Below, one piece after another: positions 16,348-25,793 of a stretch of DNA of 64,000 bases. The notes below the pieces were generated by a model. It searched no databases. It saw only the letters and a list, made by a program, of their open reading frames with translations, and had not been told where the DNA came from. This DNA is from Paraburkholderia caffeinitolerans (GTDB lineage: Bacteria > Pseudomonadota > Gammaproteobacteria > Burkholderiales > Burkholderiaceae). The translations under genes were made by a program, and so were the position numbers. Location: the NCBI RefSeq assembly GCF_902859945.1, contig NZ_CADIKL010000016.1, positions 96,443-160,442 of the forward strand. The letters are read 5' to 3'. Every line of letters starts with the position of its first letter. Positions within the stretch are counted from its first letter, which is position 1.

Positions 16348-16463
16348 GGCGCGCCGTTCGGGCGCGGGCCTGAAAAGCCGGCGCCCCAACAGCGGTATCG
16401 CGAGTCGATATTCGATGGCGCAGCCGCCGGGAGGCGCGTGCGCCGGCCGCGCATCAGCGCGGC

Positions 16464-16730
16464 TCAATGGCCCGTAAATATATCGCACTCCGAACGAGGC
16501 CAGCACATCTTGCCGGTGCGATGGCCGGCGGCGCTGTGCGTGTCGGCCGTGCCGCCGTACGACATATCGGTGGCGGCCTGAGCCGACGCATCCGCGTCAC
16601 GGGTCATCATTTGATGCGCGCGCTGCTGCGAGACGGGCTCGTCGTTCGTCTGAGCCGTAGCAGGCGCGCCAGCCGCGAGGGCCGCAAGGGCCGTCAAGCA
16701 GGCGGTGATCAACGCCAAACGGATCTTCAT
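16464..16730 (-). CDS. Small secreted protein of unknown function
   Basis: The 88-residue product starts with MKIRLALITACLTALAALAA, a clear signal peptide cleaved near ATA-QT. The mature part of about 60 residues is rich in Ala, Asp, His and Met and ends with a pair of cysteines (MCWPRSEC). An AAGGAG site 7 nt before ATG 16730 supports the start. It resembles small periplasmic proteins of Burkholderia that have no assigned role. A strong hairpin lies 40 bp upstream. Confidence 0.65.
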   Translation of the reverse strand: MKIRLALITACLTALAALAAGAPATAQTNDEPVSQQRAHQMMTRDADASAQAATDMSYGGTADTHSAAGHRTGKMCWPRSECDIFTGH

Positions 16731-17224
16731 ATTCACACTCCTTCCTGAACGCGGGGCCAGGACGGCCCGGCGCGCGCATGGCGCTGCGCCATGCGCGCTC
16801 GAGCGCAAGCCGGGATGCCGGCGCTGGGGCCGGGCTGCCGAACGTGTTATCGAACCTGTCATCGACGAGAGCAGGTCCCGACTGCCTTACACGGCAGGCA
16901 AGCCTCCGCGGACTCGGGAGGCGGCGCAGCGTGGCGCGGCGCAACAAGGAGGAGGTGGCGGGCGCGCAGAGAACGTCCGCGCTGCACTTCCTGTTATAGG
17001 TCGCGCGCGAGAGAGTGCAACGGCAACGGGGTGGCTTTCGGCGCTGAAATGAAGCGAAAGCTTAAGGAAATGAGATGGTCGTTTTGGGGTCATGTTGAGG
17101 TGGTGTAATGCGCACGCCCAGCTATCCGGCGCGTGACTCGAATGGCGCGGCAGCAAGCGCACACGCTAATGGACGCGTCGACAGCATTCCAAACCCACTC
17201 TAAGAATCGATGGAGCCCCACAAC
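16731..17224. other. Intergenic region with a strong hairpin, 494 bp
   Basis: A perfect 12-bp inverted repeat with a 3-nt loop lies at 16772-16798 (GCGCGCATGGCG/CGCCATGCGCGC). It sits upstream of the small secreted protein and could act in its leader or as a protein-binding site. The rest, up to the phosphoesterase, has no credible gene: the overlapping frames lack ribosome-binding sites and are rich in Arg/Ala, as expected of GC-rich shadow frames. Confidence 0.5.
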
Positions 17225-18907
17225 ATGGATCGCATGTACCGCCGGGCCTTACTCGCCGTGCCGTGCGCCGGACTTGCCGCCACCTTGTTCGCCTGCGGCA
17301 GCAGCAATTCGTCGAACCCCCCGGCCGTCTCCGCTCAGGACGCGCTCGCGACCGCCACGCCGATCAAGCACCTCGTGGTGATCTACGGCGAGAACGTTTC
17401 GTTCGACCATTATTTCGCGACCTATCCGGGCGCCACGAACCCTGCGGGCGAGCCGGCCTTCACGGCTGCCGCAGGCACGCCGGTCGTCAATGGCCTCACG
17501 GGCGCGCTGCTCACGGCGAACCCCAACTTCACGAACACCGCCAACGGCGCGGACGCCGCGAATCCGTTCCGCCTCGACCGCACCCAGGCGGCCACCGCCG
17601 ACCAGAACCACGCCTACACGGCCGAGCAGCAAGCCGGCAACAACGGCGCACTCGACCTGTTCCCGAAGTACACCGGTCACGCCACGAGCGGCGGCGCGGG
17701 CGCGTTCGGCACGAAGGGCCAGGTGATGGGCTACTTCGACGGCAACACGGTCACGGCGCTGTGGAACTACGCACAGAAGTTCGCGATGAGCGACAACGCA
17801 TGGACTACGACCTATGGTCCGTCCACGCCGGGCGCGCTCGAAGTAGTGGCGGGCCAGACCAACGGCCTGCAGCTCGTGGTCTCGTCGAAGCAGCCGGCCA
17901 CGGCCACTACTTCGTCGTACTACATTAATGACGGCGCGGGCGGCCTCACGATGATCAACGACGTCGATCCAGGCTACGACGTGTGCTCGAGCACCACCGA
18001 CACGGGCATGATCAACGCGAAGAACATCGGCGACCTGCTGAACACGCAAAAGATCAGCTGGGGCGGCTTCATGGGCGGCTTCAACCTGCAGACGGCCAAC
18101 CCGAACGGCACCACGGGCTGCAAGCGCAGCACGGTCGCGACCGCTGTGAACGCCGCCACGGCCGACTATATTCCGCACCACAACTGGTTCCAGTACTTCA
18201 AGTCGACCGCGAACCCGCAGCACACGCGCCCGAGCTCGACGGCCGCGATTGGCTCAAGCCTGGAGACGGATGGCAAGACCGCCGAGCCCGCGAACCATCA
18301 GTACGACACCGACGACTTCTTCGCCGCGGTGAAGGCCGGCAACTACCCGTCGGTGAGCTTCCTGAAGGCGCCGGCGGCGCAGGACGCGCACGCGGGCTAC
18401 TCGGACCCGCTCGACGAGCAGCAATTCGTCACGAAGGTCGTGAACTTCCTGATGCAGCAGCCCGACTGGCAGAACACCGCCGTGGTCGTGACCTATGACG
18501 ACTCGGACGGCTGGTACGACCATCAATACATGGCGCCGGTGCATTCGTCGATGGCCTCGGCCGACCAGCTCAACGGCAATGGCGTGTGCGGCAGCGGCAC
18601 CCAGCCCACGGGCGTCGCGGGTGCGCCGGTCAATGGCCGCTGCGGTCCGGGCACGCGTATTCCGTTCATGGTGATCTCGCCGTGGGCGAAGGCGAACTAC
18701 GTGGATCACACCTTCATCGACCAGTCCTCGGTGGTGCGCTTCATCGAAGACAACTGGCTCGGCAGCGCGCGTCTTGGCGGCGGCTCGTTCGATGCCGTGG
18801 CGGGCGATATGCGCGGCATGTTCGATTTCGCGGGCAAGGGCAATCTGCCGGTCCTGTATCTCGACGGCACGCAAGGCACGCAGTTGAGCGCCGCGCCGGC
18901 GATGTGA
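17225..18907 (+). CDS. Phosphoesterase-family lipoprotein (phospholipase C/acid phosphatase AcpA type)
   Basis: The protein of about 560 residues starts with a lipoprotein signal (RRALLAVPCAGLAATLFAC, lipid cysteine about 24) and a Ser/Asn linker. It then has the phosphoesterase (PF04185-type) core: HLVVIYGENVSFDHYF near 50-65, metal-site segments AVVVTYDDSDGWYDHQY near 420, and GTRIPFMVISPWAK near 475. Family members are phospholipases C or acid phosphatases that act on phosphodiesters or monoesters outside the cytoplasm. GGAG at 17212-17215 favours the ATG at 17225 over that at 17210. A hairpin at 18924 probably ends its transcript before the peroxidase gene. Confidence 0.88.
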   Translation: MDRMYRRALLAVPCAGLAATLFACGSSNSSNPPAVSAQDALATATPIKHLVVIYGENVSFDHYFATYPGATNPAGEPAFTAAAGTPVVNGLTGALLTANPNFTNTANGADAANPFRLDRTQAATADQNHAYTAEQQAGNNGALDLFPKYTGHATSGGAGAFGTKGQVMGYFDGNTVTALWNYAQKFAMSDNAWTTTYGPSTPGALEVVAGQTNGLQLVVSSKQPATATTSSYYINDGAGGLTMINDVDPGYDVCSSTTDTGMINAKNIGDLLNTQKISWGGFMGGFNLQTANPNGTTGCKRSTVATAVNAATADYIPHHNWFQYFKSTANPQHTRPSSTAAIGSSLETDGKTAEPANHQYDTDDFFAAVKAGNYPSVSFLKAPAAQDAHAGYSDPLDEQQFVTKVVNFLMQQPDWQNTAVVVTYDDSDGWYDHQYMAPVHSSMASADQLNGNGVCGSGTQPTGVAGAPVNGRCGPGTRIPFMVISPWAKANYVDHTFIDQSSVVRFIEDNWLGSARLGGGSFDAVAGDMRGMFDFAGKGNLPVLYLDGTQGTQLSAAPAM

Positions 18908-18923
18908 CCGGCGCTTGAGGTCC

Positions 18924-18952
18924 GCAAGGGCGCGCGCGCAGCGCGCCCTTGC
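18924..18952 (+). terminator. Hairpin after the phosphoesterase gene
   Basis: A perfect 12-bp stem (GCAAGGGCGCGC/GCGCGCCCTTGC) with a 5-nt loop lies 16 bp after the stop. There is no T-tract, so termination may be factor-aided or the hairpin may protect the mRNA end. Confidence 0.5.
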
Positions 18953-19022
18953 GCCGTGTGGCGCATCCTCGCGTTTCGTCCACGGCTTTTCGGTTTTCTG
19001 GTTCCGCAAGGAACAACGCAAT

Positions 19023-20459
19023 ATGTCCGAGTTTTCGTCGTCTGCTTCTTCCTCATCGTCATCAACCCGCGTCAAGGCGAAGCCTGCACGCTATGGGCGC
19101 ACGCTAGCGGGCCCAGCCGCCGCTCTAGCGGTTGCTGTGCTCGGCTTCGGTGCTTACGCCGTGGCCTTTCCCGCCAGTGTGCCCGCGCCCGTAGGCGTCA
19201 TCGTCGAGAACCTTACCGGCGCCAATCCGCATCCGGTGGCATTGCAGCGCCCGCCCGTGGCGCCGCTTTCTGCCATGGCCCAGCTCGGCAAGCAGCTCTT
19301 TTTCGACCCGGCGCTGTCGGCTTCGGGCAAACAGTCTTGTGCGTCGTGCCACAGCCCCGAGCACGCTTATGGCCCGTCCAACGGGCTCGACGTGCAGCAG
19401 GGCGGACTCGCGATGACGCAGCAGGGCTATCGTCCGCCGCCGTCGCTCATGTATCTGTATCGCCAGCCGAATTTCAGCATCGGCCCCGATGCCGGCGAAA
19501 ACGACGACGCACCCACGGCCGCCCAGCAGGCCACGGCGTCCGCGGGCGTGGTCAAGTCGCAGAAGACCGCGGGCGGTCCGTCGACCTCCACGGAGATGGT
19601 CCCGCAAGGCGGCCTGTTCTGGGACGGCCGCGCCGATACGCTACAACAGCAGGCCTATGGCCCGCTGCTCAACCCGGTGGAGATGGCGAACACGAGCGTC
19701 GACCAGGTGGCCGCGAAGCTGGAGCACGCGTCGTACGCGAAGCGCTTCACGGAATTATTCGGACCACGAATTTTTAGCGACCGAAAGCTGCTGGTTTCCG
19801 AAGCGATGTTCGCGATCTCGCGCTACCAGGTGGAGGATCCGTCGTTCCATCCGTACAACAGCAAGTACGACCGCTGGCTCGAAGGGCGCGCGCGTCTCAC
19901 CCGCGCCGAACTGCGCGGCCTGCGCCTCTTCAACGATCCGGACCGTGCGAACTGCGCGGGCTGCCACCTTTCCAGGCCGGGCAAGGATGGCCTGCCGCCG
20001 ATGTTCACCGATTACCAGTACGAGGCGCTTGGGGTGCCGCGTAACCGCAAGCTGGCGCAGAATCGCGATCCGCGCTTTTACGATCTGGGCGTGTGCGGGC
20101 CGTTCCGTGCGGATATGCGCGACCAGACGCAGTACTGCGGGATGTTCCTCACACCCACGCTGCGCAACGCGGCCACGCGCACGGTGTTCTTCCATAACGG
20201 CATCTATCACGACCTCGACCACGTGATGGCGTTCTACAACGAGCGCAACACTGACCCGGGCAAGTTCTATCCGCGCGATGCGAAGGGCAAGATCGACAAA
20301 TACGACGATATCCCGCCGCAATACCAGAACAATGTGGATGTGACCGACGCGCCGTTCGACCGCAAGTTCGGCGACAAACCCGCGATGAGCGACGAAGAGA
20401 TTCGCGACATCGTCGCGTTCCTGAAGACGCTCAACGACGATCCGGCGCCGTCGAAATAG
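19023..20459 (+). CDS. Di-haem cytochrome c peroxidase-like protein (MauG/CcpA family)
   Basis: The 478-residue protein has a Ser-rich N-tail, one membrane anchor (about residues 28-50) and a periplasmic part with two haem c motifs: CASCH at 106-110 and CAGCH at 311-315. The arrangement GKQLFFDPALSASGKQSC before the first site and the FFHNGIYHDLDHVMAFYNERN segment near the end are typical of bacterial di-haem peroxidases of the extended, about 450-500 residue type. Substrates are hydrogen peroxide or a protein partner. AAGGAA before ATG 19023 supports the start; the frame is open further upstream without homology. Its 3' end overlaps the convergent diguanylate cyclase gene by 29 bp. Confidence 0.88.
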   Translation: MSEFSSSASSSSSSTRVKAKPARYGRTLAGPAAALAVAVLGFGAYAVAFPASVPAPVGVIVENLTGANPHPVALQRPPVAPLSAMAQLGKQLFFDPALSASGKQSCASCHSPEHAYGPSNGLDVQQGGLAMTQQGYRPPPSLMYLYRQPNFSIGPDAGENDDAPTAAQQATASAGVVKSQKTAGGPSTSTEMVPQGGLFWDGRADTLQQQAYGPLLNPVEMANTSVDQVAAKLEHASYAKRFTELFGPRIFSDRKLLVSEAMFAISRYQVEDPSFHPYNSKYDRWLEGRARLTRAELRGLRLFNDPDRANCAGCHLSRPGKDGLPPMFTDYQYEALGVPRNRKLAQNRDPRFYDLGVCGPFRADMRDQTQYCGMFLTPTLRNAATRTVFFHNGIYHDLDHVMAFYNERNTDPGKFYPRDAKGKIDKYDDIPPQYQNNVDVTDAPFDRKFGDKPAMSDEEIRDIVAFLKTLNDDPAPSK

Positions 20460-22077
20460 CCGAACCGGTTGCGGCCGGCCCCGGCGATTCCTTCGGTGCG
20501 CCGCCGTTGGCCAGCGCGTTGCGCGGATCGGGCGGCGGTCCGTCGAATGCCGTTGCCTTGACCTGATTGCGGCCGGCCTGTTTCGCCGCGTAAAGCTCTT
20601 CGTCGGCGGCGCGCAGCAGTGCATGCGCGCCCGTGCTTTCGCGCGGCGTGCAGGTCGCGCAGCCCACGCTCACCGTGACCGAGCCGTGTTCACTGTGCCC
20701 ATGCGCGATGCCGAGACGCTGCACGTTCGCCCGGATTTGCTCCGCGATATTCAGCGCGCCGTCGGGCGGCGTGTTCGATAGCACCACCGCGAATTCCTCT
20801 CCGCCGTAGCGCGCCACCATGTCCGTCTTGCGATGCATGCTAGCCTGGATCGCATGCGCCACGGCGGCGAGCACCTCGTCGCCCACCGCATGCCCATAGA
20901 AGTCGTTGAAGAGCTTGAAGCGGTCGATGTCGATGAACAGCACCGAGAGCGGCTCGCCCGCGCGGCGCGCGCGGTTCCATTCGTTCACGAACTGCAGATC
21001 GAGTGCGCGGCGGTTCGCGAGGCCCGTGAGCGCGTCCGTGACCGATAGCCGTTCGAGCTCCGATTCGGCGCGCAGGCGTGCGCGCAGCCCGAACGCGAGC
21101 AGCCACGAGGACAGCGCGACCACCGCACCGAATACGAGCGACATCGGCTCGTAGATTGCGACGCGCTCGCGCCAGGACGCGAGCGCGTCGTCGACGGAGG
21201 GCGCGACCGCCACGATCAGCGAGGTGTGCGGCACGCGCCGCCAGGTATGGATGCGCATCGTGCCGTCCTCGTCGTCGCGCGCGACGATGGTGCCCGTGCT
21301 CGATTTGAGCATCGGCGCGATTTGCCGCTGCGAGGCGAGATTCGTGCCCACGTCGTATTCGGAGAACGGCTTGCGGGCGAGCAGCGTGCCGTCGTCGAGC
21401 ATGATGAAGATGGCGCTGTGCTTGCCGACATCGATGAGGTCGAACAACTGCTGGAAATAGGCGAGCCGCAGCGTGAGCAGCACCACGCCGCCGAACCCGC
21501 CATCGTAGGTGCTCACGCGGCGCGAGAGGCCGATCGCGTATTGGCCTGCGTTCACGCGTGAGCGGAACGGGTCGGAGATGTACATGCCCATCGAGTGACT
21601 GCGTTCCTGGGCGCGGAAATAGTCGCGGTCGGCGAGATTCACGTTCGGATAGTCGCGGCCGTCCTGCGATTCGACGATCTTGCCGTGGGCGTCGATATAG
21701 AGCGCACCGTCGAGATAGGCCGCGCCCGCCACCCGGCTGAACATGAGTTGTCGGCGCAGATCGCGCGGCAGTGCGGCCGCACGCGGATCGCGAATCGAAT
21801 CGAGCGCCTCGGTCAGCATCAGGTCGTAGACGCCGAAACTGTTTTCGAGGTGCGTGGACACCAGCGAAACGAGCATGTCCGAGGTTTGCCGCGCGTGCGT
21901 AAGCGCCTGCTCGCGCTGCTGCGCGAAGCCCGTGAACGCAAGCGCGACGATGGCGAGGCCCACGAGCGTGCCCGCGCATCCCGGCACGAATGGATGGTGC
22001 ACGACCCAGCGGAACGGCGCCGCGCAGACGTTGCGCACGGCGCTTATGAAACGGAGATGCAATGGCCTGGACGCCAT
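20431..22077 (-). CDS. Membrane diguanylate cyclase with periplasmic Cache-type sensor
   Basis: The 548-residue protein has a first membrane helix near residue 35-50, an extracytoplasmic PDC/dCache-like region (about 55-295, with LADRDYFRAQ and YAIGLSRRVS, usual ligand-pocket strands) and a second helix near 300-325. A GGDEF domain follows, with DALTGLANRRALD and the active-site motif GGEEF in RYGGEEFAVVL. An intact motif means c-di-GMP synthesis is likely. An inhibitory-site RxxD is not obvious. The gene begins 21 bp after the cupin gene of the oxidase operon and has no clear promoter of its own, so it probably responds to, or is made with, the respiratory genes. ATG 22077 has a poor ribosome site; a start a few codons later is possible. 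Confidence 0.9.
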   Translation of the reverse strand: MASRPLHLRFISAVRNVCAAPFRWVVHHPFVPGCAGTLVGLAIVALAFTGFAQQREQALTHARQTSDMLVSLVSTHLENSFGVYDLMLTEALDSIRDPRAAALPRDLRRQLMFSRVAGAAYLDGALYIDAHGKIVESQDGRDYPNVNLADRDYFRAQERSHSMGMYISDPFRSRVNAGQYAIGLSRRVSTYDGGFGGVVLLTLRLAYFQQLFDLIDVGKHSAIFIMLDDGTLLARKPFSEYDVGTNLASQRQIAPMLKSSTGTIVARDDEDGTMRIHTWRRVPHTSLIVAVAPSVDDALASWRERVAIYEPMSLVFGAVVALSSWLLAFGLRARLRAESELERLSVTDALTGLANRRALDLQFVNEWNRARRAGEPLSVLFIDIDRFKLFNDFYGHAVGDEVLAAVAHAIQASMHRKTDMVARYGGEEFAVVLSNTPPDGALNIAEQIRANVQRLGIAHGHSEHGSVTVSVGCATCTPRESTGAHALLRAADEELYAAKQAGRNQVKATAFDGPPPDPRNALANGGAPKESPGPAATGSAISTAPDRR

Positions 22078-22098
22078 GGGGAGTGGGCGGATGCTTGC

Positions 22099-22446
22099 CT
22101 ATTTGCCGTCGCTTGCGGGATGAGCGAGATGAATCGTGACGATGACCGAGGCGTCGTCAAGCGCTTCGAGCGCATGCGGCTCGCCCGCGCCGAGCAGCAG
22201 CATCTGACCCGCCTGCATCGTGCGCGGCTCGTCACGCACGAAAAAGCGGACCACGCCTTCGACGCACAGCACCGTGATCTCGCCGGGCACGCTGTGTTCG
22301 GGCAAGCGCTTGCCCGCCGGCAGAACGAGACGGATCACCTCGAGCTGTGCGGCGCGGATCAGCGTGGTCGATTTCGCGTCCTTGAGCGCGCCGCCGAGCG
22401 CATGCACGTCGAAGACTTCGCCGGGCTTGGCGTGAGCAATGGCCAT
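22099..22446 (-). CDS. Small cupin-domain protein
   Basis: The 115-residue protein is a single cupin barrel: LEVIRLVLPAGKRLPEHSVPGEITVLCVEG gives the first motif with one His and one Glu, and LLLGAGEPHALEAL the second with a His. It is probably cytoplasmic. ATG 22446 was chosen (a TTG five codons upstream is possible). It is the seventh gene of the oxidase operon, 75 bp after the cytochrome c gene and just before the diguanylate cyclase. Such cupins near respiratory genes may bind a metal or haem-related ligand, but no function is known. Confidence 0.8.
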   Translation of the reverse strand: MAIAHAKPGEVFDVHALGGALKDAKSTTLIRAAQLEVIRLVLPAGKRLPEHSVPGEITVLCVEGVVRFFVRDEPRTMQAGQMLLLGAGEPHALEALDDASVIVTIHLAHPASDGK

Positions 22447-22521
22447 GATGTCTCTACGCAAGAATGTGGGGGAAGCGCGGGACGCGCAAGCGGCGAGGCG
22501 CTTCCCGCGCGTGTCCCGTCG

Positions 22522-23310
22522 TTAGGGGTGCACGCCGCCTGCGTACCAGGCCGCCGCCGCGTCGATTTCCTCGGGGGTCATGTTGCGCGCGATATTGCGC
22601 ATCTGCTCGGAAATGTCGTTGTGACGCGTGCCGTCCGCGAAGGCCGTGAGCTGTGCCTTGGTGTAGGCCGCCGGCATGCCGTCGAGCCAGGGGGTGCCCA
22701 CCTTGTGGTCGACGCCGCCGTGGCACGAGGCGCACGCGGGGATATTGCGCATCGGCGCGCCGAGCGCGACGATGCCCGGCGGCGTGCCGCTCACGCGCGC
22801 CGCGGGCCGCAGCGAGGCGTAGTAGGCCGCGAGGTCGCGCATATCCTGGTCGGAAAGATTCTGCGCCATCGGCGTCATGACCGCGTTCTTGCGCGCGCCG
22901 CCCTGAAAATCAAGCAGTTCCTTGTACACCACACTCGCGAACTGGCCCGCGAGATTCGGCGAATTGGCCTCGCTCATGCCCTGCGGGCCGTGGCACATCG
23001 TGCAGCGCAGCGAGAGCGTGGCGCCGCGCCCGATCGACAGGGTGCTGGCGTTGTCGAGCATATGCGGCGTGAGCTCGACCGTGCTGACCTTGTAGCCCGG
23101 CGTGATCGTGGCGCCCGCCTGAGACCACTGGCGCGGCACGCCGGCCGCGCTGCAGATGGCGTTCCAGATGCCCTGGAACTGCGCATCGCGTTGCGCCGAA
23201 GGCAGCCAGACGAAGCCGATCAGCGCGGCGCCGACGAACGCGAGTATCGTCGCGCCCACGCTCGCGCGGAACCACACATTGCGTAATGTGAACAGGCGTT
23301 CTTCGCTCAT
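22522..23310 (-). CDS. Membrane-anchored di-haem cytochrome c
   Basis: The 262-residue protein has one N-terminal anchor (about 14-36) and two haem c motifs, CTMCH at 103-107 and CASCH near 209. Each is followed by a class I cytochrome fold with the methionine ligand region (PMAQNLSDQDMRDLAAYY in the first). It overlaps the stop of the oxidase subunit I gene by 4 bp (ATGA), so it is translationally coupled and is the likely electron donor to, or integral subunit of, that oxidase. Acts on the periplasmic face. Confidence 0.9.
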   Translation of the reverse strand: MSEERLFTLRNVWFRASVGATILAFVGAALIGFVWLPSAQRDAQFQGIWNAICSAAGVPRQWSQAGATITPGYKVSTVELTPHMLDNASTLSIGRGATLSLRCTMCHGPQGMSEANSPNLAGQFASVVYKELLDFQGGARKNAVMTPMAQNLSDQDMRDLAAYYASLRPAARVSGTPPGIVALGAPMRNIPACASCHGGVDHKVGTPWLDGMPAAYTKAQLTAFADGTRHNDISEQMRNIARNMTPEEIDAAAAWYAGGVHP

Positions 23311-24932
23311 CGCGGCGCTCCAATCGGAATCGCGGGCACGGCCGTGTTGGGTGTCGCGAGCAGTTGGGCGATGGGGTAGCCGTAGTTGGTGATCGTGAGG
23401 GCGATCATCAGCACGACCCACAGCGCGAAACCGTTGAGCGCGCGCGGCAACACCGGCGATTCATGCACGGGCGCGCTGAAGCGGTATTCCTCGGGCGTCT
23501 GGACCGGGCTGCGATGGCCTTGCAGCAGCACCACGAAGAACAGGATCGCGGAGATCACGAGAATCAGTCCGCCTATTGCCGAGGCCGTCACGAGGCTCGC
23601 CTGCGCGGCCAGCGCGGGATCGCTGTAATCGAAGTAGGCCATGCGGCGCGGCATGCCGAGAATGCCCACCAGGTGCCACGGAAAGGTGGTCACGATCATG
23701 CCGATGAACCACAGCCAGAGCTGCCAGCGCATGAGTCGCCAGTTGGTGAGCGCGCGGCCCGTGAGCTGCGGCCACAGATCGTAGGCGATGGCGAAGTACA
23801 TGATGACGATCGCGCCGCCGAAGATCAGGTGAAAGTGGCCCGTGATCCATTGCGTGTTGTGGACGGGCTGGTCGAGCTGGTAGCTCATGTTGATGAGCCC
23901 GCCCGCGCCGCCGAAGCCGAGCATCACGAACGAGAACGCCACGGCGAGCATCTGCGGGTTCTGCCACGGCAGCTTGGCGATCCAGCCGAACACGCCCTTG
24001 CCGCCGCGCAGCCGCCCAGCGATTTCGACCGAGGCGCAGATCGTGAAGACCGTGAGCAGCGTGGGCACCGACACGAGCGCCGTGAACACCGACTGCACGA
24101 ACTTGAAGCCGGAGCCCACCTGCGGATCGGTGAAGAGGTGGTGCAGGCCGATCGGCATCGCCACCACGAGGAACAGGATGAACGAGATGCGCGCCATCGA
24201 ATCGCTGTATAGCCGGCCGCCGATCGCGCGCGGAATGATCGTGTAATAGCAGATGTACGCCGGCATGAGCCAGAAGTAGACGATGGCGTGCAGCGTCCAC
24301 GAGAAGAACACGCGTGCGAGGCCCGCGTCGATGGTGCTGCGCCAGCCGAACGCGACGGGCAGGATCATGAACAGCACTTCGATGGCAGCGCCCACGGCGG
24401 TCCAGCCCCACAGATACGCGCCCGCGGTGGTCGCGAACATCGCGAGCGGCACCGGCTTGCCGGGGTTGGCGCGCTTCCACGCGGTGAAGTTCACGCCCAT
24501 CAGCGCGACCCATATCCACGAGCCCACCACCACGAACACGACGCCGATGTAATAGAACACGTTGGCGATCATCGGCGGATAGAAGGTGTAGAGCACCGAG
24601 GCGCGGCCGAGCGCGACCGGCACGGACGCGGTAACGGCGCCGAGCGCGAGCAAGATGAACCCGAGCCATGCCCAGCGCGCGCCGATGAGCGCTCGCTTGA
24701 GCGAGAGTTCGGTCACGGCGTAGCCGAAGCCCATGGCGATGAGCGTGGGAAACGCGTAGCCCATCACGGTGCCGTGCTCGGTCACCGAGCGGTAGTAGAG
24801 CTCGGGATCGTGCAGCCACGGATGCAGCGGGCTGCGCACGAGCATCTGCCACGCGCCGAGCAGCAGCGCGACCCCGAACAGGATGAACGCGAGCCAGAAG
24901 TGGGCGAGCACGAGTCGCTTGTTATTTAACAC
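23307..24932 (-). CDS. Haem-copper oxidase subunit I, B-family (ba3-like)
   Basis: The 541-residue polytopic protein has the catalytic features of subunit I. A His ligand of the low-spin haem lies in the RSVTEHGTVMG segment. The CuB/tyrosine motif HAIVYFWLMPAY near residue 220 corresponds to HPIVYFWLLPAY of the ba3 enzymes. The distal pair is GLHHLF near 280, and the haem ligands are HNTQWITGHFHLIF near 385. The HAIVY form and absence of the D-channel asparagines point to the B family rather than aa3 or cbb3. It reduces oxygen to water and pumps protons. It overlaps subunit II by 11 bp and the cytochrome c gene by 4 bp. Confidence 0.9.
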   Translation of the reverse strand: MLNNKRLVLAHFWLAFILFGVALLLGAWQMLVRSPLHPWLHDPELYYRSVTEHGTVMGYAFPTLIAMGFGYAVTELSLKRALIGARWAWLGFILLALGAVTASVPVALGRASVLYTFYPPMIANVFYYIGVVFVVVGSWIWVALMGVNFTAWKRANPGKPVPLAMFATTAGAYLWGWTAVGAAIEVLFMILPVAFGWRSTIDAGLARVFFSWTLHAIVYFWLMPAYICYYTIIPRAIGGRLYSDSMARISFILFLVVAMPIGLHHLFTDPQVGSGFKFVQSVFTALVSVPTLLTVFTICASVEIAGRLRGGKGVFGWIAKLPWQNPQMLAVAFSFVMLGFGGAGGLINMSYQLDQPVHNTQWITGHFHLIFGGAIVIMYFAIAYDLWPQLTGRALTNWRLMRWQLWLWFIGMIVTTFPWHLVGILGMPRRMAYFDYSDPALAAQASLVTASAIGGLILVISAILFFVVLLQGHRSPVQTPEEYRFSAPVHESPVLPRALNGFALWVVLMIALTITNYGYPIAQLLATPNTAVPAIPIGAPR

Positions 24933-25500
24933 AGCTCAGTCTCCGCGATTGGTTCTCCGGAAGGGCGGCCATCTTCGTGAAGGTGTCGCGGTCGACGACC
25001 TTCACGTGCGCCCACATGCCCTGGTGCCCGGTGCCGCAATACTCGTGGCACGGCATCAGATGGTCGCCGGGCTTTTCGAAGGTCGTGCGGAAGGTGGAGA
25101 CATAGCCTGGCTCGACCATCGAATTGAGGTTCGTGTCGGTCACGAGAAAGCCGTGCACGACGTCGGCGCTGGTGGCGCGGAAGGTGATGGGCGTGTCGGT
25201 CGGCACCACGATGCATTGCGGCGTGAACGAGTATTGCTGCGCGAGCACGCGCACCGTGACCGAGCCGTCCGGCTCGAGCGCGCTGCCGAGGTTGGTTTCG
25301 ACGAATTCGCCCGACACGTGCAGCGTTTCCGGGTCGATGGTCTCGACGCGCGAAGGCGGCATCATGGCCCAGTGCAGGCCGGTGTAGACGGTCATCGCCA
25401 CCAGCACGAGAACGAGCGCCACCATGAGCGTGGCCCAGCGGCGCTCCACGCGTGCGGCCACTTCGGCGCTGGCATGGGGATCGGTTGGATGCGTGGACAT
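24922..25500 (-). CDS. Cytochrome oxidase subunit II with CuA centre
   Basis: The 192-residue protein has a single membrane helix (about 30-50, TLMVALVLVLVAMTVYTGL) and a periplasmic cupredoxin domain. The CuA site is complete: the first His in VVHGFLV near 120, then CHEYCGTGHQGMW near 163, which supplies two Cys, a His and a Met with the bridging Glu. It accepts electrons from cytochrome c for subunit I. One helix instead of two is typical of B-family oxidases, which fits subunit I. The next gene overlaps by 11 bp, showing coupled translation. Confidence 0.92.
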   Translation of the reverse strand: MSTHPTDPHASAEVAARVERRWATLMVALVLVLVAMTVYTGLHWAMMPPSRVETIDPETLHVSGEFVETNLGSALEPDGSVTVRVLAQQYSFTPQCIVVPTDTPITFRATSADVVHGFLVTDTNLNSMVEPGYVSTFRTTFEKPGDHLMPCHEYCGTGHQGMWAHVKVVDRDTFTKMAALPENQSRRLSCVK

Positions 25501-25564
25501 GTGGGCGGTTGGCGCGAGATTGAGTGAAAGGGTTGCCGGCGGATTGTCCGGTTATTCGTCGCGG

Positions 25565-25747
25565 CTATTGAATGACGCCGCGAGGCAGGAACACCAGGAA
25601 GTAGAACGCGAACCAGAGCGCGACCACGATGGCCGTGGCAATGCCGGCCAGTGCGAGCGCGCCGCACGGACCGCGGCGCACGATCTCGTCGACCTGCTCG
25701 TGCAGCGCGGGCGCGCCCGGTTGTTGGGGAACGGGTGTTTCGATCAT
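25565..25747 (-). CDS. Small single-helix subunit of the oxidase (subunit IIa-like)
   Basis: The 60-residue protein has a short soluble N-terminus and one hydrophobic helix (about 31-53, ALAGIATAIVVALWFAFYFLVF). In ba3 oxidases a small protein of this shape (subunit IIa) supplies the helix that subunit II lacks. It precedes subunit II by 64 bp in the operon. The ATG at 25747 follows GAGG with proper spacing; a GTG one codon earlier is also possible. Confidence 0.7.
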   Translation of the reverse strand: MIETPVPQQPGAPALHEQVDEIVRRGPCGALALAGIATAIVVALWFAFYFLVFLPRGVIQ

Positions 25748-25793
25748 CACTGCCTCAGCTTGAAGATTCGCAACGGCGGCTCAAAAATGCGGC

